Below are positions 7,943 through 14,874 of a DNA stretch of 23,381 bases, piece after piece. The position numbers and the translations under genes were made by a program. The stretch's first letter is position 1; each line of letters begins with the position of its first letter. The notes under the pieces are model-generated. The model made no database searches and was not told where the DNA came from. It saw only the letters and a program-made list of their open reading frames with translations. The stretch comes from Solirubrobacteraceae bacterium (lineage in GTDB: Bacteria > Actinomycetota > Thermoleophilia > Solirubrobacterales > Solirubrobacteraceae), in NCBI GenBank assembly GCA_030038955.1, contig JASHQV010000303.1:1-23381 (forward strand), read 5' to 3'.

Positions 7943-7962
7943 GCAGCGAGGAGGCTCGCTGC
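7943..7962 (+). repeat. Perfect 8-bp hairpin in the mntH upstream region
   Basis: GCAGCGAG and CTCGCTGC pair around a GAGG loop, 90 bases before the mntH start. No U run follows. It could be a 5'-UTR structure or an operator. I looked for yybP-ykoY manganese riboswitch features in 7867-8052 and saw none. Confidence 0.45.
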
Positions 7963-8052
7963 GATTGCGCAGCCGGATCGGCGCTGGCGACCTCCGCACG
8001 TGCGATCGGGGTGCGCTGCGCCCGAAGCGAAAGGTCATCGAGGTCATCGACG

Positions 8053-9447
8053 ATGTCTGGGTCCAAGCGCAGCTTGCTGAAGACGACTGAGACACCCGCC
8101 GCAGTGCAGCGCGGACCGCGCCGCGGACGGCGCGCTGCCGCCGCCGAGCAGGGGCGTGGCGAGCCGGCGATCGGAGCCGAGCCGCTTCTCGCTGACGAGC
8201 AGAGCGAGCTCAGCCGGATTCTCTCGCGCGGCCGGCTGCGCGGTCCAATCGCGATCCTCGGCCCCGCGTTCGTCGCTTCGGTCGCGTACGTCGACCCCGG
8301 CAACTTCGCCTCGAACTTCCAGGCCGGGGCGGAGCACGGCTACCTGCTGGTGTGGGTGATCGTGATGGCCAACCTGATGGCGATGCTGGTCCAGTACCTG
8401 ACCTCGAAGCTTGGCCTGTTCACGGCCAAGAGCCTGCCGGAGCTGTGTCACGAGCTGTTCCCGCGGAAGGCCAACGCGTTCCTGTGGATCCAGGCGGAGG
8501 TGATCGCGATGTCCACCGACCTGGCGGAGTTCACCGGCGCCGCGATCGGGCTGAACCTCGTGTTCGGCATTCCGCTGTTCCCCGCGGGCATCGTCACCGG
8601 CATCGTCGCCTTCATCGTGCTCGGACTCGAGCAGCGCGGCTACCGCAAGTTCGAGCTCGCGATCATCGCGCTGCTGCTGCTCGTCGCGCTCGGGTTCATC
8701 GTCGACTTCTTCGCGATCGGCCGGGAGTCGTACGGCGGCATCGCGCGCGGGCTGGTTCCGAGGCTGGCCGGCGGCGACACGATCCACCTCGCGGTCGCGA
8801 TCATCGGCGCGACCGTGATGCCCCACGTGGTCTACCTGCACTCTGCCCTGCAGAAGAACCGCATCCGCCCGGCGAATCCGCAGGAGGGCCGCACGCTGCT
8901 GCACTACGACCGCCTCGATGTGCTCGTCGGGCTCGGCCTCGCGGGCTTCGTCAACCTGTCGATGCTGTGCATCGCGGCAGCGCTGTTCCACCGCTCCGGC
9001 CTGACCGGCGTCGACGATCTCGGGCCGATCCACGCGCACATGGCAAGCATGGTCGGCGGTGGCGTCGCGCTGGCGTTCGGGATCGCGCTGATCGCCTCAG
9101 GGCTGTCATCGTCCAGCGTCGGCACATACGCCGGTCAGATCGTGATGGCCGGGTTCATGGACTGGAAGATCTCGCTGTTCATCCGCCGCCTGTTCACGAT
9201 GATCCCGTCGCTGCTGGTGCTCGGGCTGGCGGTCAACACGACGAATGCGCTGGTCTACTCGCAGGTCGTGCTGTCGTTCGGGATCCCTTTCGCGCTGGTT
9301 CCGCTGATCCTGGTCACGCGCCAGCGGGCGGTGATGGGGGAGATGGTCAACAGCCGGCTGACGACCGCGACGATCACGATCGTGACCGGGATCATCGTCG
9401 CGCTGAACTTCGATCTGCTGTACACCACGATTGCGCCGCTGTTCTGA
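8053..9447 (+). CDS. mntH: NRAMP-family Mn2+/Fe2+ transporter
   Basis: A 464-residue proton-coupled divalent metal importer in the inner membrane. Both NRAMP metal-site motifs are intact: DPGN at residues 81-84 (SVAYVDPGNFASNFQAG) and MPH at 256-258 (ATVMPHVVYLHSALQ). The ALGLEQRGYRKFE-type loop and the C-terminal helices are also present. About 65 residues precede helix 1, and they are Arg/Ala-rich with little conservation. ATG 8053 (MSGSKRSLLK) is preferred, with a GAGG about 10 bases upstream. The frame remains open to a TTG at 7912, but that would run through the hairpin at 7943-7962. With the divergent NRAMP just upstream, two related transporters sit side by side. Manganese uptake fits a neighbourhood of stress genes. 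Confidence 0.9.
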   Translation: MSGSKRSLLKTTETPAAVQRGPRRGRRAAAAEQGRGEPAIGAEPLLADEQSELSRILSRGRLRGPIAILGPAFVASVAYVDPGNFASNFQAGAEHGYLLVWVIVMANLMAMLVQYLTSKLGLFTAKSLPELCHELFPRKANAFLWIQAEVIAMSTDLAEFTGAAIGLNLVFGIPLFPAGIVTGIVAFIVLGLEQRGYRKFELAIIALLLLVALGFIVDFFAIGRESYGGIARGLVPRLAGGDTIHLAVAIIGATVMPHVVYLHSALQKNRIRPANPQEGRTLLHYDRLDVLVGLGLAGFVNLSMLCIAAALFHRSGLTGVDDLGPIHAHMASMVGGGVALAFGIALIASGLSSSSVGTYAGQIVMAGFMDWKISLFIRRLFTMIPSLLVLGLAVNTTNALVYSQVVLSFGIPFALVPLILVTRQRAVMGEMVNSRLTTATITIVTGIIVALNFDLLYTTIAPLF

Positions 9448-9489
9448 TATGCAGTTGTGGCAGCCCACAGCCGTGCGAAGTGATGATCG

Positions 9490-10395
9490 ATGACCAGCCT
9501 TGAGCGCACGTTCGAGCGCGTGCTCGTGCCGTTGGACGGCTCGCGCCTGGCGGAGGCGAGCCTGCCCGCCGCGAAAGCGCTTGCGCGACACCTCGGCAGC
9601 ATGCTCGTGCTCGTCCACGCGGTCGAGGAGGACCCACCCGAGGAGGTGCACGGCCAGCCGCATCTCGGCTCGACTGCGGCCGCGCAGCACTACCTCGAGC
9701 AGCAACGCAACCTCTGCCTGGAGGATGGCCTGGATGCCGAGGTTCACGTCACCGAGCCCCAGGACACGGACGTCGCTCAGGCGATCGCGCAGCTGGCGGA
9801 GCGGTTCGACACCGGCTTGGTGGCGATGTGCGCCCACGGCCGGCAGACGCTGCGCGACCGCTTTCTCGGCCCGGTCGCGCAACGTGCGCTGCAAGGCGGT
9901 GGCCCGCCGATCCTGCTGCGAACGCCGGGGGCCTCGCCTGACCTGCCGATGGACATCGACCACATCCTCGTGCCCGTCGACTTCCGCCACGACTTGACGG
10001 CGACGATGGAGGACCTGCTGACGCTGGCGAAGGGATTCGACGCCGCCGTGACGCTGCTGCACGCGGTCGACGCCGGCGTCACCGGACTGCCGGCACGGAT
10101 GCTGCCCAACACCGCGCTCGAGCTCTCCGAGAAAACCCAGGAGGCCGCGCGCCAGCACCTGGCCGAGCTCAGAGACCGCCTCTGCGACGAGCACATCCCG
10201 ACCGAGATGATCGTCAGCCTCAAAGACCCCGACGACGCGATCATCGACTGCGCCCACGAGCGCTCCACCGACCTGATCATCCTCGTCACCCGCGCCCGCA
10301 GCGGCGTCGCCGCCTGGTACGAGCACTCGGTCGGGCACAGCGTGATCGGCGAGCCTGGGCTGAACCTGCTGCTGCTGAGAAGCCCGAACGAGTAG
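9490..10395 (+). CDS. Tandem-domain universal stress protein, nucleotide loops degenerate
   Basis: A 301-residue protein with two UspA domains (RVLVPLDGSRLAEASLP at the first; HILVPVDFRHDL at about residue 157). The domain fold is clear, but both nucleotide loops are altered: MCAHGRQTLRDRFLGP in domain 1 (Cys for the first Gly, Pro for Ser/Thr) and TRARSGVAAWYEHS in domain 2 (all Gly positions lost). It may therefore act without ATP. It starts 42 bases after mntH and could share its transcript. Its stop codon is directly followed, in the same frame, by an ABC-transporter remnant, so a deletion boundary lies at its 3' end. It differs from the two upstream tandem USPs and is not a recent copy of them. 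Confidence 0.88.
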   Translation: MTSLERTFERVLVPLDGSRLAEASLPAAKALARHLGSMLVLVHAVEEDPPEEVHGQPHLGSTAAAQHYLEQQRNLCLEDGLDAEVHVTEPQDTDVAQAIAQLAERFDTGLVAMCAHGRQTLRDRFLGPVAQRALQGGGPPILLRTPGASPDLPMDIDHILVPVDFRHDLTATMEDLLTLAKGFDAAVTLLHAVDAGVTGLPARMLPNTALELSEKTQEAARQHLAELRDRLCDEHIPTEMIVSLKDPDDAIIDCAHERSTDLIILVTRARSGVAAWYEHSVGHSVIGEPGLNLLLLRSPNE

Positions 10396-10533
10396 GCGGC
10401 GCTGTTCGAGCGCTACCTGGCCGCTCGCGCCGCCGCCCGCGCAAGCGGTGCGATCACGCTGTTGGCTTCGCACCGCTTCTCGACCGTGCGGATGGCGGAC
10501 CTGATCGTCGTGCTCGAGCGCGGCCGGGTAGCC
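10396..10533 (+). pseudogene. Remnant of an ABC-transporter ATPase (C-terminal fragment)
   Basis: Immediately after the USP stop, in the same frame, the translation reads ALFERYLAARAAARASG, then AITLLASHRFSTVRMADL, then IVVLERGRVAV. This is the stretch after Walker B in exporter-type ABC ATPases: the H-loop His in SHRFSTVRMAD and the strand IVVLxxGRV. The Walker A, signature and Walker B/D-loop parts are absent, there is no start codon, and family likeness ends after about 46 codons. I read it as a decayed gene left by deletion or rearrangement. The rest of the gap (10534-10815) shows inverted repeats and a promoter but no gene. Confidence 0.65.
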
Positions 10534-10549
10534 GTGGCAATCTCGACAT

Positions 10550-10591
10550 CTGTGGATGGAAGTTGGTCTATAGCGCGATTTGCATCCACAG
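10550..10591. repeat. Inverted repeat, perfect 9-bp arms with 24-bp spacer
   Basis: CTGTGGATG at 10550-10558 is the exact complement of CATCCACAG at 10583-10591. The spacer is unusually AT-containing for this window. It may be a protein-binding site, a transcript hairpin, or a mobile-element scar next to the ABC remnant. Confidence 0.5.
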
Positions 10592-10695
10592 GTCAGCTCA
10601 GGAAGCGCTCTTCGGCGGGCGGCGGCGGCTCGAGGACGAGGCGCCGCCGCCCGCCACCCGCCGCCGCCGTAGTCGCTCGCGCTCCGCAGATATCG

Positions 10696-10714
10696 CGCGA
10701 ACGCCGCGTTCGCG
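10696..10714. repeat. Inverted repeat CGCGAACG-N3-CGTTCGCG
   Basis: Eight-base perfect arms with a CCG spacer lie about 100 bases before the nickel permease. The half-site shares CGTT/AACG with the CGTTAACG palindrome at 10781-10788, so both may bind the same regulator. This is inference. Confidence 0.4.
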
Positions 10715-10760
10715 ACGATCGACAGGCCCAAGGCGACGCCGCGCAACAGTGACGAGGTGC

Positions 10761-10805
10761 TTGAAATTACAAGTAGCTTGCGTTAACGAACCCTGCGCTT
10801 AGGCT
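10761..10805 (+). promoter_or_regulatory. Candidate promoter and operator of the nickel permease
   Basis: A locally AT-rich stretch holds TTGAAATTACAA (10761-10772, imperfect palindrome) and CGTTAACG (10781-10788, perfect palindrome). A sigma-70-like pair TTGCGT (10778-10783), 16-base spacer, TAGGCT (10800-10805) overlaps the second palindrome. The expected transcription start is only a few bases before ATG 10816, so the mRNA would be almost leaderless. The palindrome is placed to let a repressor block this promoter; the nearby Fur-family gene is a candidate. Confidence 0.45.
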
Positions 10806-10815
10806 CCGTCGCGCG

Positions 10816-11955
10816 ATGAGGCGATCCGGAAGCTTCAGCTATCTGCGCGCGGTCGTGAGCGCGCTGTCACCGCAGGAGCGAGCACGTGCAGCGCTGATGT
10901 TCGCGACGATCCTGGCTCTGCACGTAGCCGGGTTCGCGGTGTTCATCCTGTTTGTCGTGCCCTCCCACTACCGGGGGCTCGGGATCGGCGTCGCTGGGCT
11001 CGCGTACTCGCTCGGCCTGCGGCACGCGTTCGACGCCGACCACATCTCGGCGATCGACAACACCACCCGCAAGCTGATGAACGAGGGCAAGCGCCCGCTC
11101 AGCATCGGCTACTTCTTCTCGCTCGGCCACTCGACGATCGTGGTTGCGATCGGCGTCGGGATCGTGTTCGCGGAGCGCGCAGTGTATGGGGCCGTGTCGA
11201 ACTCGCACTCGAGCCTCGAGCAGTTCGGCGGCGTCTTCGGGACGGTCGTGTCGGCCAGCTTCCTCTACCTGATCGGCTTCCTGAACGTGGTGATCCTGGC
11301 CGGCATCGCACGCGTGTTCGTGTCGATGCGGCGCGGCGCCTACGACGAGGCCGAGCTCGAGCGGCAGCTCCAGAGCCGCGGCTTGATGTATCGCTTCTTC
11401 GGGCGGTGGATGCGGACGATCACGCGCGAGTGGCAGATGTACCCGGTTGGCGTCGTCTTCGGCATGGGGTTCGACACCGCCACCGAGGTCGCGCTGCTGG
11501 CGACGACCGCGTTGCTCGCGACCCAACACCTGCCGTTCTACGCGATCCTGTGCCTGCCGATCCTGTTCACGGCCGGCATGAGCCTGATGGACACGCTCGA
11601 CGGGATCTTCATGAACTTTGCCTACAGCTGGGCGTTCTTCAATCCCGTCAGGAAGGTCTACTACAACCTCGCGATCACCGGGCTATCCGTGTCGATCTGC
11701 TTCTTCATCGGCACGATCGAGGTGCTCGGCCTGCTGCCGACCGAGCTCCGGGGCCTGCATGGTGGCCTCTGGGGGTGGGCGGCTCGGTTCGACATCAACG
11801 AGGCGGGGTTCGTGATCGTCGGCATGTTCCTCGTCTGCTGGACCGCGGCGCTTGCCTTCTGGAAGCTCGGTCACATCGAGCGGCGATGGACCGCCCGGCT
11901 GGCGACCGGCGAGGGCGAGGTCACCTCGCGCGAGCGCGTCGAGCGGGTCGTTTGA
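10816..11955 (+). CDS. nixA: NiCoT-family nickel/cobalt permease (HoxN/NixA type)
   Basis: A 379-residue inner-membrane importer that would supply Ni2+ for the hydrogenase encoded downstream. The family signature HX4DH is seen as HAFDADH (His70 to His76) in helix 2, followed by SAIDNTTR, FFSLGHSTIVV, GFDTATEVALL and GMSLMDTLDGIFM, all conserved NiCoT segments. About eight membrane helices are expected, and the length is usual. ATG 10816 follows the candidate promoter directly. The last 25 residues are charged and cytosolic. Nickel rather than cobalt is favoured by the hydrogenase context; sequence alone does not separate the two. Confidence 0.92.
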   Translation: MRRSGSFSYLRAVVSALSPQERARAALMFATILALHVAGFAVFILFVVPSHYRGLGIGVAGLAYSLGLRHAFDADHISAIDNTTRKLMNEGKRPLSIGYFFSLGHSTIVVAIGVGIVFAERAVYGAVSNSHSSLEQFGGVFGTVVSASFLYLIGFLNVVILAGIARVFVSMRRGAYDEAELERQLQSRGLMYRFFGRWMRTITREWQMYPVGVVFGMGFDTATEVALLATTALLATQHLPFYAILCLPILFTAGMSLMDTLDGIFMNFAYSWAFFNPVRKVYYNLAITGLSVSICFFIGTIEVLGLLPTELRGLHGGLWGWAARFDINEAGFVIVGMFLVCWTAALAFWKLGHIERRWTARLATGEGEVTSRERVERVV

Positions 11956-11979
11956 CCGGCCCGCGCAGGGTGGGACAAT
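11952..11979 (+). promoter_or_regulatory. Sigma-70-like promoter of the Fur-family gene
   Basis: TTGACC (11952-11957) and GACAAT (11974-11979) are separated by 16 bases, matching 5/6 and 4/6 consensus positions. The expected start point falls at or just before ATG 11989, which would make a leaderless mRNA. It overlaps the stop of the nickel permease gene. Confidence 0.45.
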
Positions 11980-11988
11980 GGGCGGACG

Positions 11989-12519
11989 ATGACCGCCGCC
12001 CCGGATGTCGAGCCGCTCGCCGTCGATGATCCCGCCGCGGCGGTCCGTGAGCTGCGGGCATCGGGGCTGCGAATCTCGACCGCGCGTCGGCTGATCATCG
12101 ACGCGCTGTTCGCGGCCAACGATCCCGTGTCGGCGGCGCAGCTGATCAGCTCGCTAAGGCTGGAGGAGTCGTCGGTCTACCGGAACCTGGAGGTGCTCGA
12201 ACGCCACGGGCTGGTCCGGCACCTCCACCTCGGCCACGGCCCCGGCCTGTATGCATTGGCCGGCCGCGAGGAGGCCGAGTACCTGTACTGCGAGCGCTGC
12301 ACGAGGGTGACGGCGGTCGCACCGGCGGAGCTCGACGCGGTGCGCGAGCAGATCCACGAGCGGTTCGGCTACACGCCGCGGTTCACGCACTTCGCGATCG
12401 TCGGTCTGTGCGACAGCTGCTCGGACCGCGCGTCCACTCAAGCTGGCGGCGCCGTGGTGCGCCGCCGCCAGCTCGGCTCGACGTCGAATGTGCGGCGGAT
12501 GCGGCGCTCACGCAGATAG
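11989..12519 (+). CDS. Fur-family metal-dependent transcriptional regulator (possibly Nur-like)
   Basis: A 176-residue cytosolic DNA-binding protein. The winged helix lies at about residues 15-95 (STARRLIIDALF, then ESSVYRNLEVLERHGLV, the Fur recognition helix). The dimer domain has two CxxC pairs, Cys101/Cys104 (CERC) and Cys141/Cys144 (CDSC), which would hold structural zinc. The His-rich HHxH stretch that usually comes before the first CxxC is replaced by REEAEYLY, so the sensing site differs from standard Fur, Zur or Nur. Position right after the nickel permease and near the hydrogenase suggests nickel control, but the metal is not proven. The last 28 residues are basic, and their codons overlap the 3' end of the minus-strand small-subunit gene. 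Typical Fur proteins are 135-150 residues long. Confidence 0.82.
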   Translation: MTAAPDVEPLAVDDPAAAVRELRASGLRISTARRLIIDALFAANDPVSAAQLISSLRLEESSVYRNLEVLERHGLVRHLHLGHGPGLYALAGREEAEYLYCERCTRVTAVAPAELDAVREQIHERFGYTPRFTHFAIVGLCDSCSDRASTQAGGAVVRRRQLGSTSNVRRMRRSRR

Positions 12520-13478
12520 CGGATCAGCGGCCCGTGGGCGTAGCGGGCGGTGTGCGCGTATAGCCGGGCGGCCGCGTCTGGCTTCATCAACGGCATGTAC
12601 TTGTCGGGGAAGCCGGGCATCGTGCAGGCCATGCAGATGCCACCGACGTTGGGGCAGCCGCCGATCCCGCCCGACCAGCCGCGGATCGGTACGTTGCACT
12701 TCACGACCGGGCCTTTGCAGCCGAGCTTGACCAGACAGCGGTCGTCGCCGTGATCCTTCGCGAACTGTCCCTGCTCGGCCATTCCCGCGCGGTTGCATGT
12801 CTCGTGCACGGTGCGGCCGAAGATCCGACGTGGCCGCCGCTGCTCGTCGAGCTCCAGTGGCGGGCCGATGCCCGCGACTTGCAGCACGAGGCATAGCAGC
12901 GTTTCGGTGATGTTGTCGGGCTGTACGGGGCAGCCGGGGAGGTTGACGATCGGGATCCCCAGCCGTGAGGTCCAGTGCCAGCCGAGGTAATCGCACAGAC
13001 CCATCGCGCCGGTCGGGTTGCCGCGCATCGCCGGGATGCCTCCGTAGGCGGCGCACGTGCCAAGCGCGAGCACGGCGGCGGCCCGTGGCGCCAGCCGGTC
13101 GATCCACGTGTTCGTCGGGATCGGCTGCCCGGTCTCTGGGTCGGTGCCGAGCGCGGCCCAGTGGCCGTCGCCGCTGAAGTCCTCGTTTGGGATCGAGCCC
13201 TCGAGCACCAGCACGAACGGGTCGAGCCGTCCGCTGGCGGCGTCGTGCCAGGCGCGCATGAACTCTTCGCCGTTCTCATACGCCAGCACGGGGTTGTGGA
13301 GGATCAGCGGCGGCATCCCTGGCAGGCAGCCGCGGAGCAGGTCCTCGAGGCTCGGGTTGGTCGCAGAGGTCATCGCGATCGAGTCGCCGTCGCAGCCGAG
13401 GCCGCTGGTGGCCCAGAGGATGCTGATCGGCCGGCGATCGGGCGGGCCCAGCTCTGTCGCAGGTGGCCGCGGGCTCAC
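12438..13478 (-). CDS. Orphan group 1h-type [NiFe] hydrogenase small-subunit paralogue
   Basis: A 346-residue iron-sulfur protein strongly similar along its whole length to HhyS at 17363-18421. The proximal cluster site has Cys29 and Asp32 (GLGCDGDSIAMTSATNP), the Cys/Asp arrangement of the actinobacterial enzyme. GTCAAYGG, LPGCPVQPDN, HETC (His225, Cys228), RCLVKLGCKGP and GICMACTMPGFPDK follow, so all expected cluster ligands are present. There is no signal peptide. GTG 13478 overlaps the stop of the CRP-like regulator by four bases (GTGA), implying coupled translation. No large subunit accompanies it. It could be an alternative partner for HhyL, or part of a redox or H2-sensing pair with the regulator; the sequence does not decide. 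Its 3' end overlaps the convergent Fur gene by 82 bases. Confidence 0.88.
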   Translation of the reverse strand: MSPRPPATELGPPDRRPISILWATSGLGCDGDSIAMTSATNPSLEDLLRGCLPGMPPLILHNPVLAYENGEEFMRAWHDAASGRLDPFVLVLEGSIPNEDFSGDGHWAALGTDPETGQPIPTNTWIDRLAPRAAAVLALGTCAAYGGIPAMRGNPTGAMGLCDYLGWHWTSRLGIPIVNLPGCPVQPDNITETLLCLVLQVAGIGPPLELDEQRRPRRIFGRTVHETCNRAGMAEQGQFAKDHGDDRCLVKLGCKGPVVKCNVPIRGWSGGIGGCPNVGGICMACTMPGFPDKYMPLMKPDAAARLYAHTARYAHGPLIRYLRERRIRRTFDVEPSWRRRTTAPPA

Positions 13479-14350
13479 GCCTCGGCGCTCCTCCGGCTGG
13501 GCGAGGGTGGCGGCGCGACGCCGGCGAGATGTGCCGGGATTGGCCCTGACAGGTGCGCTGTGCGTTCGACCAGCGCCTCGAGGTGGGCATCAAGGGTGCC
13601 GCGTAGATGCCAGTCGCCGGCGGCGCCGGTGATGATCCCTGCCTGGGACAAACGTCCGAGCGCATGCGAGATCGACGGTCGCTCGGCGCCGGCCAGCTGG
13701 CCGAGCAGCCGGTGGGTGAGCGGCAGCGTCAGATGAATGCCGCCGTGCTCGACCCGTCCCCAGCGAGCCGCGAGATGCCACAGCAGCAGCACCAGCCGCA
13801 CCTCCAGCTTCGGTTGGCAGGCGATCGTTCGGAGCACGCCAAGATCCGTCCGGCGTCGCTCTGCCCGCCGGAACAGCGCACCGAGGATCTGTGGCCAGGG
13901 ACGGACGCGCTCGGCGAAACCCGTGTCAAGCAGCGCCAGCCGCGTGTCCTGCAGCGCGTGCCACTGCTCGCTCAGGTCGACGATCTCGTCGGGACCCGGA
14001 GCGAGGGGCTGCAACAGATCGCCGCTGCCGAGCAGCTCGGTCGTGATCCGATCGGCGACGCGGGTCGAGACCAGCAGCAGCCCGCTGACGAGCAGCAGGC
14101 CGGGGCCGGTGCCGACCGCGCCCAGCCAGGATTCGAGCTCGCACGCGCCCGTGTACGCATCGAGCAGCCGTGCCGTCGCATGCTGATGCGCGGAGAACCG
14201 CATCCGCACCTCCAGCTCCTGCGCGAGGTCGTCATCGAGGTCGAGCACGTAGGCGTACAGCGACGGCGACCCCGGCCGGCGGGCAGGGCCCCCGTTGACG
14301 GGCAGCGGTGAAGGACTCGGCGCGTACGCGCGTCCGCGTTCGCTCGGCAT
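13475..14350 (-). CDS. CRP/FNR-type transcriptional regulator
   Basis: A 291-residue predicted cytosolic DNA-binding protein. The N-terminal part (about residues 30-120) has a weak cNMP-binding-like beta barrel (LLLVSGLLLVSTRVADRITTELLGSGDLLQPL). The cAMP phosphate cassette with the Arg-Ser pair of CRP is not visible, and no FNR-type Cys cluster is seen. A linker helix follows. A Crp-type helix-turn-helix lies at about 210-240 (LPLTHRLLGQLAGAERPSIS, then HALGRLSQAGI). The start at 14350 is supported by AGGAGAGG (14357-14364) six bases upstream. It is divergent from the hyp/hhy operon and leads the orphan small-subunit gene by a 4-base overlap, so it probably controls one or both units. The signal it senses is unknown. 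Confidence 0.78.
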   Translation of the reverse strand: MPSERGRAYAPSPSPLPVNGGPARRPGSPSLYAYVLDLDDDLAQELEVRMRFSAHQHATARLLDAYTGACELESWLGAVGTGPGLLLVSGLLLVSTRVADRITTELLGSGDLLQPLAPGPDEIVDLSEQWHALQDTRLALLDTGFAERVRPWPQILGALFRRAERRRTDLGVLRTIACQPKLEVRLVLLLWHLAARWGRVEHGGIHLTLPLTHRLLGQLAGAERPSISHALGRLSQAGIITGAAGDWHLRGTLDAHLEALVERTAHLSGPIPAHLAGVAPPPSPSRRSAEA

Positions 14351-14595
14351 CTCGGACCTCTCCTGCGGCGGTGTGCCTGATCGCCTCGGGGCGCCAGTGT
14401 ACGCCGAGCGACCACGCGGCGGGGAGACACGCGAGCGCTCCCCGGGGCCCGCTGCGTTGCGCTGTCAGGCGGGTTACCAGCCGTCCTTGCGGCTCTGGCA
14501 ATCGTGGTAAACCTGCGGGGTTTCCACATCGGGCCCGCCAGCGAGGCCGTCGTTGACCACGCCGCTGTCCCTGAGTGAGAGGAGCGCTTGCCGCA
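14351..14595. promoter_or_regulatory. Divergent control region between the CRP-like regulator and the hydrogenase operon
   Basis: This 245-base gap has no gene. It holds GGTTACC (14472-14478, palindromic) and GGTAAACC (14506-14513), 34 bases apart, roughly three helical turns. It also holds an inverted pair AAACC-N5-GGTTT (14509-14523). TTGACC at 14553-14558 resembles a -35 element, but no good -10 follows. AGGAG at 14580-14584 serves hypC. The dyads are candidate sites for the adjacent regulator; no classic TGTGA-N6-TCACA site is seen. Confidence 0.4.
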
Positions 14596-14874
14596 ATGTG
14601 TCTCGCCATTCCCGGCCAGATCCTGGAGATCGTGGACGCGGAGCACAGGCTCGCCAAGGTCGATGTCGCCGGCGTCAGGCGCAATGTCAACATCGGTCTG
14701 CTGGACGCGGAGGATGAATCCGTGGGCGTTGGCGACTGGGTGCTGATCCACGTCGGCTTCGCGATCTCGCGGGTCGACGAGCAGGAGGCCCGAGCGACCC
14801 GGGACCTGCTCGAGCGGATGGGTGCCGACTACGAGCGCGAGCTCGAGGAGCTGAAGGCGAGCGTGATCGAATGA
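14596..14874 (+). CDS. hypC: Hydrogenase maturation chaperone HypC
   Basis: A 92-residue cytosolic chaperone that works with HypD to build the Fe(CN)2CO group and deliver it to the hydrogenase large subunit. The N-terminus is MCLAIPGQI, with the essential Cys2 directly after the initiator Met, which fixes the start at ATG 14596 rather than any upstream codon. VDVAGVRRNVNIGLLD and GDWVLIHVGFAISRVDEQEA are standard HypC blocks. AGGAG lies 11 bases upstream. It opens the operon and overlaps the next gene by four bases (ATGA). Confidence 0.95.
   Translation: MCLAIPGQILEIVDAEHRLAKVDVAGVRRNVNIGLLDAEDESVGVGDWVLIHVGFAISRVDEQEARATRDLLERMGADYERELEELKASVIE

Noticed and set aside
7867..8052. Possible yybP-ykoY manganese riboswitch before mntH
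   Set aside because: The conserved loop sequences are not visible; only a simple hairpin is present.
9106..10746. Minus-strand open frame (546 codons), whose first 30 residues look mildly hydrophobic
   Set aside because: Most of it is antisense to mntH and the USP. The hydrophobic start (10675-10746) is too short and lacks a family match, so I do not call a gene.
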